Below, piece after piece: positions 15,201 through 15,629 of a DNA stretch of 15,629 bases. The position numbers and the translations under genes were made by a program. The stretch spans positions 1-15,629 of the forward strand of contig USJQ01000004.1 in assembly GCA_900554985.1 (NCBI GenBank), in the 5' to 3' direction. Origin of the DNA: an uncultured Collinsella sp. GTDB lineage: Bacteria; Actinomycetota; Coriobacteriia; Coriobacteriales; Coriobacteriaceae. Position 1 is the first letter of the stretch. Every line of letters begins with the position of its first letter. The notes under the pieces were generated by a model that did no database searches, had not been told where the DNA came from, and saw only the letters and a list, made by a program, of their open reading frames with translations.

Positions 15201-15629
15201 GTTATAGGCGTTCTCAAAGATCGCCTTCTCGACGTTCTGCAGCTTATGCTCCACGCTGAGGGTACCGTCGCCGTTGTCCTTGACGATGGTCACAATAGTG
15301 TACTCAGCGGTGCTGTAAGTAATGCCGTTTTCGGTGGCGCCGGCCTTGGTCTCGCGCAGCGTGTAGGTGTGCTTGCCGGCCTTGGTGTACTCAATGGTGC
15401 TCATCGTGATTTTGCCGTCGGCGGCATTCTTGCCGGTGGCGACGACCTCGGCGCCCTCGCCCTCGACGAGCTCGAAGGAGAACTCGTCGGCAGCAAGCTC
15501 GCGCCCGGTCAGGACCTTGGTCGCGGTGATCTGGTCGGTGACACGAGACTCGATAGGCGTCACGTTATAGGCATTGGTGAACGTAAATGCCGCATCGCCG
15601 TCCGGCTTGCGGGATACGCGCAGATTACC
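12141..15629 (-). CDS. LPxTG-anchored surface protein with tandem isopeptide pilin domains (N terminus outside window)
   Basis: The frame is open to the window edge, giving the C-terminal 1162 residues of a cell-wall adhesin or pilus-like protein. Eight complete repeats of the FctA/Spy0128 type lie at 15183-15545, 14826-15182, 14451-14825, 13986-14450, 13569-13985, 13020-13568, 12657-13019 and 12327-12656, and the end of a ninth lies at the edge. A typical repeat has Lys in ATKVLTGR, EFSFEL, Glu in YTLRE, DNGDGTL and Asn in FxNxY; by family knowledge Lys and Asn form an internal isopeptide bond aided by Glu. After the repeats come a proline-rich stalk (KKPETPVPTPDPGTP), LPATG at 12228-12242, a hydrophobic helix and RKR, so sortase should fix it to the wall. 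The fifth complete repeat lacks the usual Glu, and the sixth carries an acidic insertion. The ligand is unknown, and no sortase gene is in the window. Minus-strand terminator hairpins follow. Confidence 0.93.
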   Translation of the reverse strand, partial: GNLRVSRKPDGDAAFTFTNAYNVTPIESRVTDQITATKVLTGRELAADEFSFELVEGEGAEVVATGKNAADGKITMSTIEYTKAGKHTYTLRETKAGATENGITYSTAEYTIVTIVKDNGDGTLSVEHKLQNVEKAIFENAYNVTPKSFSVTDQITATKVLTGRDLKEGEFSFELVEGDKVVATGTNAADGAITMGKVAYDKPGKHAYTLREIKGGTTSKGITYSDAKYTIETTITDNGDGTLKAEHVLKDATAATFKNTYSVAPLDAELDFDLSKVISGRDWTDGDEFSFTITAPEDAPLPDPATVTVSKKDAKDGIAAIKFGKIHYAAAGTYKYEIRENAGSTVGMTYDAHVATAEVTVTENGDGSLTANVTKKENGRFTNTYRTELNYTAAGGLWLSKYLDGRPMTEGQFTFTVTPADDASARALGLLPGANSFKSPAAAEATVGLIDILAGHEVIFTQADAGKTFTYTVAEKNDGQPGYTYDDAVRTVTIAIADDTAGTLTATTTVSGGPEGTHTTVHKSGENKVESALVPFHNSYSATTNTPGGTAAQVVATKTLTGRPMADGEFWFGIAYQGELVAYENLKPNIGGHVSFDTLHYDTKMLANLEAAGLAYRTDKDGKLAWTINYTAYEDLFGLPNGVSATTWSFGFKTIVVDNGDGTLTATVDYGGVEPLFENVYGAEAVDAALTGTKKLQAAEGLTPADITGKFTFTVTADEASAPMPERTTATNDAAGNVDFGKIHFTLEDLNRALGVTDDPTDKAEADEAEADEAEADEAEAEEADTDANADEPSDEPEPAAPTAPRSHTFTYTVTESGSAPGVTNDTNATRKVSYTVSDDGAGHLSVKREGDDGAAFTFTNTYGVAPTDSSVTDQVKTVKRLTGRDLAAGEFTFELLEDGVVVASGTNDVDGNVTLSPIRYEAPGTHTYMLREACPNALGLYKGVTYDGTTYTVVTTVSDNGDGTLTATHKLEGTTESAGFTNKYHAMPTQVSIGAIKVLEGRELKKDEFSFKLVGEDIESTVTNDADGKINFDKFEYDEPGTYVYTISEVKGDEAGMTHDQSVFTATVNVVDDGEGNLKANVAFTKGDKSVEGIVFNNTYKKPETPVPTPDPGTPKTVTNIVKTVKGFLPATGDQQAAALLMAFVIATAGVGALVWGIRKR
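13288..13347 (-). repeat. 15-bp tandem repeats encoding AEADE units
   Basis: The unit GCCTCTGCCTCGTCG (plus strand) occurs exactly twice at 13288-13302 and 13303-13317 and continues in two diverged units to 13347. It encodes KAEADEAEADEAEADEAEAE, a strongly acidic loop that interrupts the sixth complete pilin repeat before its HTFTYTVTES strand. The period is a multiple of three, so copy changes keep the frame. Confidence 0.85.
14826..15545 (-). repeat. Two closely related pilin repeats in tandem
   Basis: The repeats at 15183-15545 and 14826-15182 share VTDQITATKVLTGR and EFSFELVEG exactly, and long runs of identical DNA such as CTCGACGAGCTCGAAGGAGA at 15097-15116 and its copy near 15461. 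They are far more alike than the other repeats, so they are the youngest duplication in the array and a likely place for unequal crossing-over. Confidence 0.75.

Noticed and set aside
12327..15629. Regular repeats resembling a CRISPR array
   Set aside because: The repeats are 330-550 bp, lie in one open frame and encode pilin domains; there are no short identical repeats with spacers.

Overview
The window looks like chromosomal DNA of a high-GC, Gram-positive (monoderm) anaerobe, most likely a gut Coriobacteriia member such as Collinsella. This placement is an inference from three things: GC-rich codon use, an LPxTG sortase-anchored surface protein with FctA-type pilin domains, and a DUF362/ferredoxin protein. 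No rRNA, tRNA, CRISPR array or transposase gene is visible.

Layout. (1) 1-1143, plus strand: a membrane-anchored alpha/beta hydrolase with a readable promoter and two copies of one palindromic operator-like site. (2) 1194-1224: a hairpin that can terminate transcription from both sides. (3) 1276-2481, minus: a DUF362 protein with two 4Fe-4S motifs. (4) 2591-5979, minus: an ATPase plus FtsX/MacB-like permease pair, bracketed by two identical 30-bp direct repeats (2564-2593 and 6073-6102). (5) 6071-6256: a dense array of short inverted repeats built on a GGGGAC core. (6) 6260-9572, minus: an ABC-2 exporter operon (ATPase, permease, permease) with tight spacing and one 14-nt overlap. (7) 9772-11543, plus: a NarL-type histidine kinase and response regulator, divergent from the exporter. 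The kinase gene appears to be transcribed without a leader. (8) 11544-12140: about 600 nt without a credible gene, holding two related 150-160 nt hairpin elements plus terminator hairpins. (9) 12141-15629, minus: the C-terminal 1162 residues of a very large surface protein, with eight complete isopeptide-type pilin repeats, a proline-rich stalk and LPATG anchor. Its N terminus lies beyond the window.

How the parts fit. The two-component system and the divergent exporter form a classic sense-and-export module, probably for a peptide, antimicrobial or other amphipathic compound. The FtsX-type ABC pair is a second, independent membrane module.

The best candidate for something undescribed is the pair of hairpin elements at 11605-11756 and 11851-12008. 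Both have a 74-nt core of identical length and about three-quarters identity, but their outer arms are unrelated in sequence while each remains almost perfectly self-complementary. Structure is kept while arm sequence is replaced, the reverse of an ordinary MITE. All calls were made by reading the sequence; no database search or folding program was run.
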